A stretch of DNA of 52,591 nt from an uncultured Clostridia bacterium. Its GTDB lineage: Bacteria; Bacillota; Clostridia; TANB77; CAG-508. The position numbers were made by a program, and so were the translations under genes. This document shows, one piece after another, positions 51,270 through 52,591 of the stretch. A model generated the notes under the pieces. It did no database searches. It saw only the letters and a program-made list of their open reading frames with translations, and was not told where the DNA came from. The stretch's first letter is position 1, and each line of letters starts with the position of its first letter. The stretch covers positions 1 to 52,591 of the forward strand of contig CALXUT010000008.1 in NCBI GenBank assembly GCA_944391755.1, in the 5' to 3' direction.

Positions 51270-52591
51270 ATGAATTTAGATACAAGTATATTAGACAACA
51301 AAACATATAAAGTACGGACTTTATTTAAGACTCTCAAGAGATGATGAAGGAAGTCGGAACTTCAGAAAGCATAATAAATCAAAAAGAATTTCTAACAAAA
51401 TATATGGCCAAACAGCCTAATTGGCTATTAATAGATATTTACATAGATGATGGATTTACAGGGACAAACTTTAATAGACCATCATTTATAAGATTAAAGC
51501 AAGACATTGAACAGAAAAAAATAGATATGGTAATAACCAAAGATTTATCTCGCTTAGGAAGAGATTATATAGATACAGGTTATTATTTAGAAAAATATTT
51601 TCCAGCAAAAAATGTAAGATATATTGCAGTAAATGACGGAATAGATACATTTTCAAAAAATAGTAACAATGATATTGGACCATTTATGTCTGTTGTAAAT
51701 GATATGTATGCAAAAGATATTTCTAAAAAAGTAAGGACTGTAAAAAGAACAAAAGCAGAAAAGGGAGAATTTATTGGAGCATTTGCACCATATGGATATA
51801 AAAAGCATCCAAATGATATTACTAAACTAATTATAGATGAGGAGGCAGCAGAGGTAGTTAAATATATATTTAATGAATATATAAATGGAAAGGGCTTAGC
51901 ATATATAGCACATAGATTAAATGAAAGAAAAATAGATTGCCCATCTGTATATAAACAAAGAAATTCAAGATATCATTGCAAAGCCATTAGCAATTTATGG
52001 GGACACAATACAATAAAATCTATATTAACAAATAAAGTATATACAGGAGATTTAATACAACATAAAGGTGAGATGGTAAGTTATAAAGTAAAAAAATATA
52101 GGTTACTTCCAAAAACGGAATATCTAATTAAGGAAAATACTCATGAGGCAATAATTGATAAAAAGACATTTGAATTAGCACAAGATATTTTAAAAAGAAA
52201 AGCACATAATATTCATAGGAAAGAAAATACAGAACATTTATTGTCAGGGCTATTATATTGTCCAATATGTCATAACAAATATACATATCATAGACAGAGT
52301 GGATTAAAAAATGATATGGTTGCAATTTGTAGTATGTATAATAGATATGGAAAAGATTACTGCACAAGAAGAGCAATAAGAGAAAGTGTTTTGAATAAAT
52401 TTGTAGTAGAAGATTTAAGGAAAAATTTGACTGAGAAAATAGATAAGGAAAAGTTGATAAACTCAATTGATAAAAGCAGTATAAATATAGAGAAAAAGAA
52501 AATAGAAAAAAGAATTACAGATAATAAAAAAAGGATTAATGAAATTAACAAAATACTAAAAACAGCTTATGAAGATAGAGTAAACGGAATA
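51270..52591 (+). pseudogene. Large serine recombinase, two +1 frameshifts, 3' end beyond the window
   Basis: Site-specific integrase of mobile elements. Starts at ATG 51270 (T-S-I-L-D-N-K-T-Y-K-V), then needs removal of C51315 to continue G-L-Y-L-R-L-S-R-D-D-E-G-S (catalytic Ser), then removal of C51355 to continue G-T-S-E-S-I-I-N-Q-K-E-F. From there it is open to the end: D-G-F-T-G-T-N-F-N-R-P-S, D-L-S-R-L-G-R-D-Y, the recombinase domain (A-P-Y-G-Y-K-K, L-N-E-R-K-I), and a zinc ribbon beginning C-P-I-C-H-N-K-Y with later Cys. As written, no frame gives a complete catalytic domain, so it is inactive or the two bases are errors. Confidence 0.82.

Noticed and set aside
52128..52551. Minus-strand ORFs over the recombinase
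   Set aside because: The plus-strand frame has clear recombinase motifs; the minus ORFs are Leu/Phe-rich shadows of Lys/Asn-rich coding.
1..52591. tRNA or rRNA genes
   Set aside because: No cloverleaf with a T-loop GGTTCGA-type signature or rRNA core sequence was seen on either strand.

Overview
The window comes from a low-GC, endospore-forming Bacillota, most likely an anaerobic member of Clostridia. The evidence is strongly AT-biased coding (AAA, AGA, ATA and TTA codons dominate), SpoIIE, YpeB, an alpha/beta-type spore DNA-binding protein, CotF-like coat proteins, a PdaB-type deacetylase fragment, and a clostridial order of housekeeping genes. TGA is used as stop, so the genetic code is standard.

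Layout. 1-4.4 kb: end of a cyclophilin gene, tadA, a membrane-anchored unknown, the SRP RNA, then dnaX-ebfC-recR. 4.4-9.8 kb: an MGDG-synthase-type glycosyltransferase on the minus strand, ypeB, a small acid-soluble spore protein, murF and a DnaJ-family co-chaperone. 9.9-12.7 kb: an unusual three-gene unit of two small unknown proteins and a VirD4/TraG coupling ATPase, with no relaxase or transfer genes nearby. 12.9-16 kb: a YhaO/YhaN (SbcD/SbcC-like) pair whose ATPase gene carries an in-frame stop. 16-22.5 kb: prfA (with an altered GGQ motif), a ZIP transporter, an inserted AAA/DUF4143 gene, pcrA and a 5'-nucleotidase. 22.5-25 kb: two coat proteins, an M23 peptidase and mecA. 25-31 kb: radC-mreBCD-PBP2-minC, the cell-shape operon. 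31-37.5 kb: two low-complexity clostridial proteins, spoIIE, a WG-repeat protein and an unknown membrane protein. 37.5-45.5 kb: acpS, tatD, family-4 UDG, a GltD-like oxidoreductase, an HExxH protein, a DUF6512-like membrane protein, then a DtxR-type regulator with a two-gene minimal SUF system (SufC plus a short SufB) and an AlkD-like protein.

45.9 kb to the end looks like a decaying mobile element. A polysaccharide deacetylase gene is cut immediately after its NCAW motif. It is followed by a broken RepA_N replication initiator, a compact four-gene cassette (transglutaminase-like protein, beta-RFAP-synthase-like GHMP protein, PhnN/guanylate-kinase-like P-loop protein, alpha/beta hydrolase), a 46-residue ORF, and a large serine recombinase with two +1 frameshifts that runs off the window.

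The strongest candidates for undescribed biology are: (i) the four-gene cassette; (ii) a structured hairpin element present three times (15.96, 24.9 and 34.5 kb), whose stems differ in sequence but keep pairing around a shared core; (iii) the orphan VirD4 unit; and (iv) a possible skin-like interruption of a sporulation gene. Domain calls rest on motifs read by eye; no database search was run.
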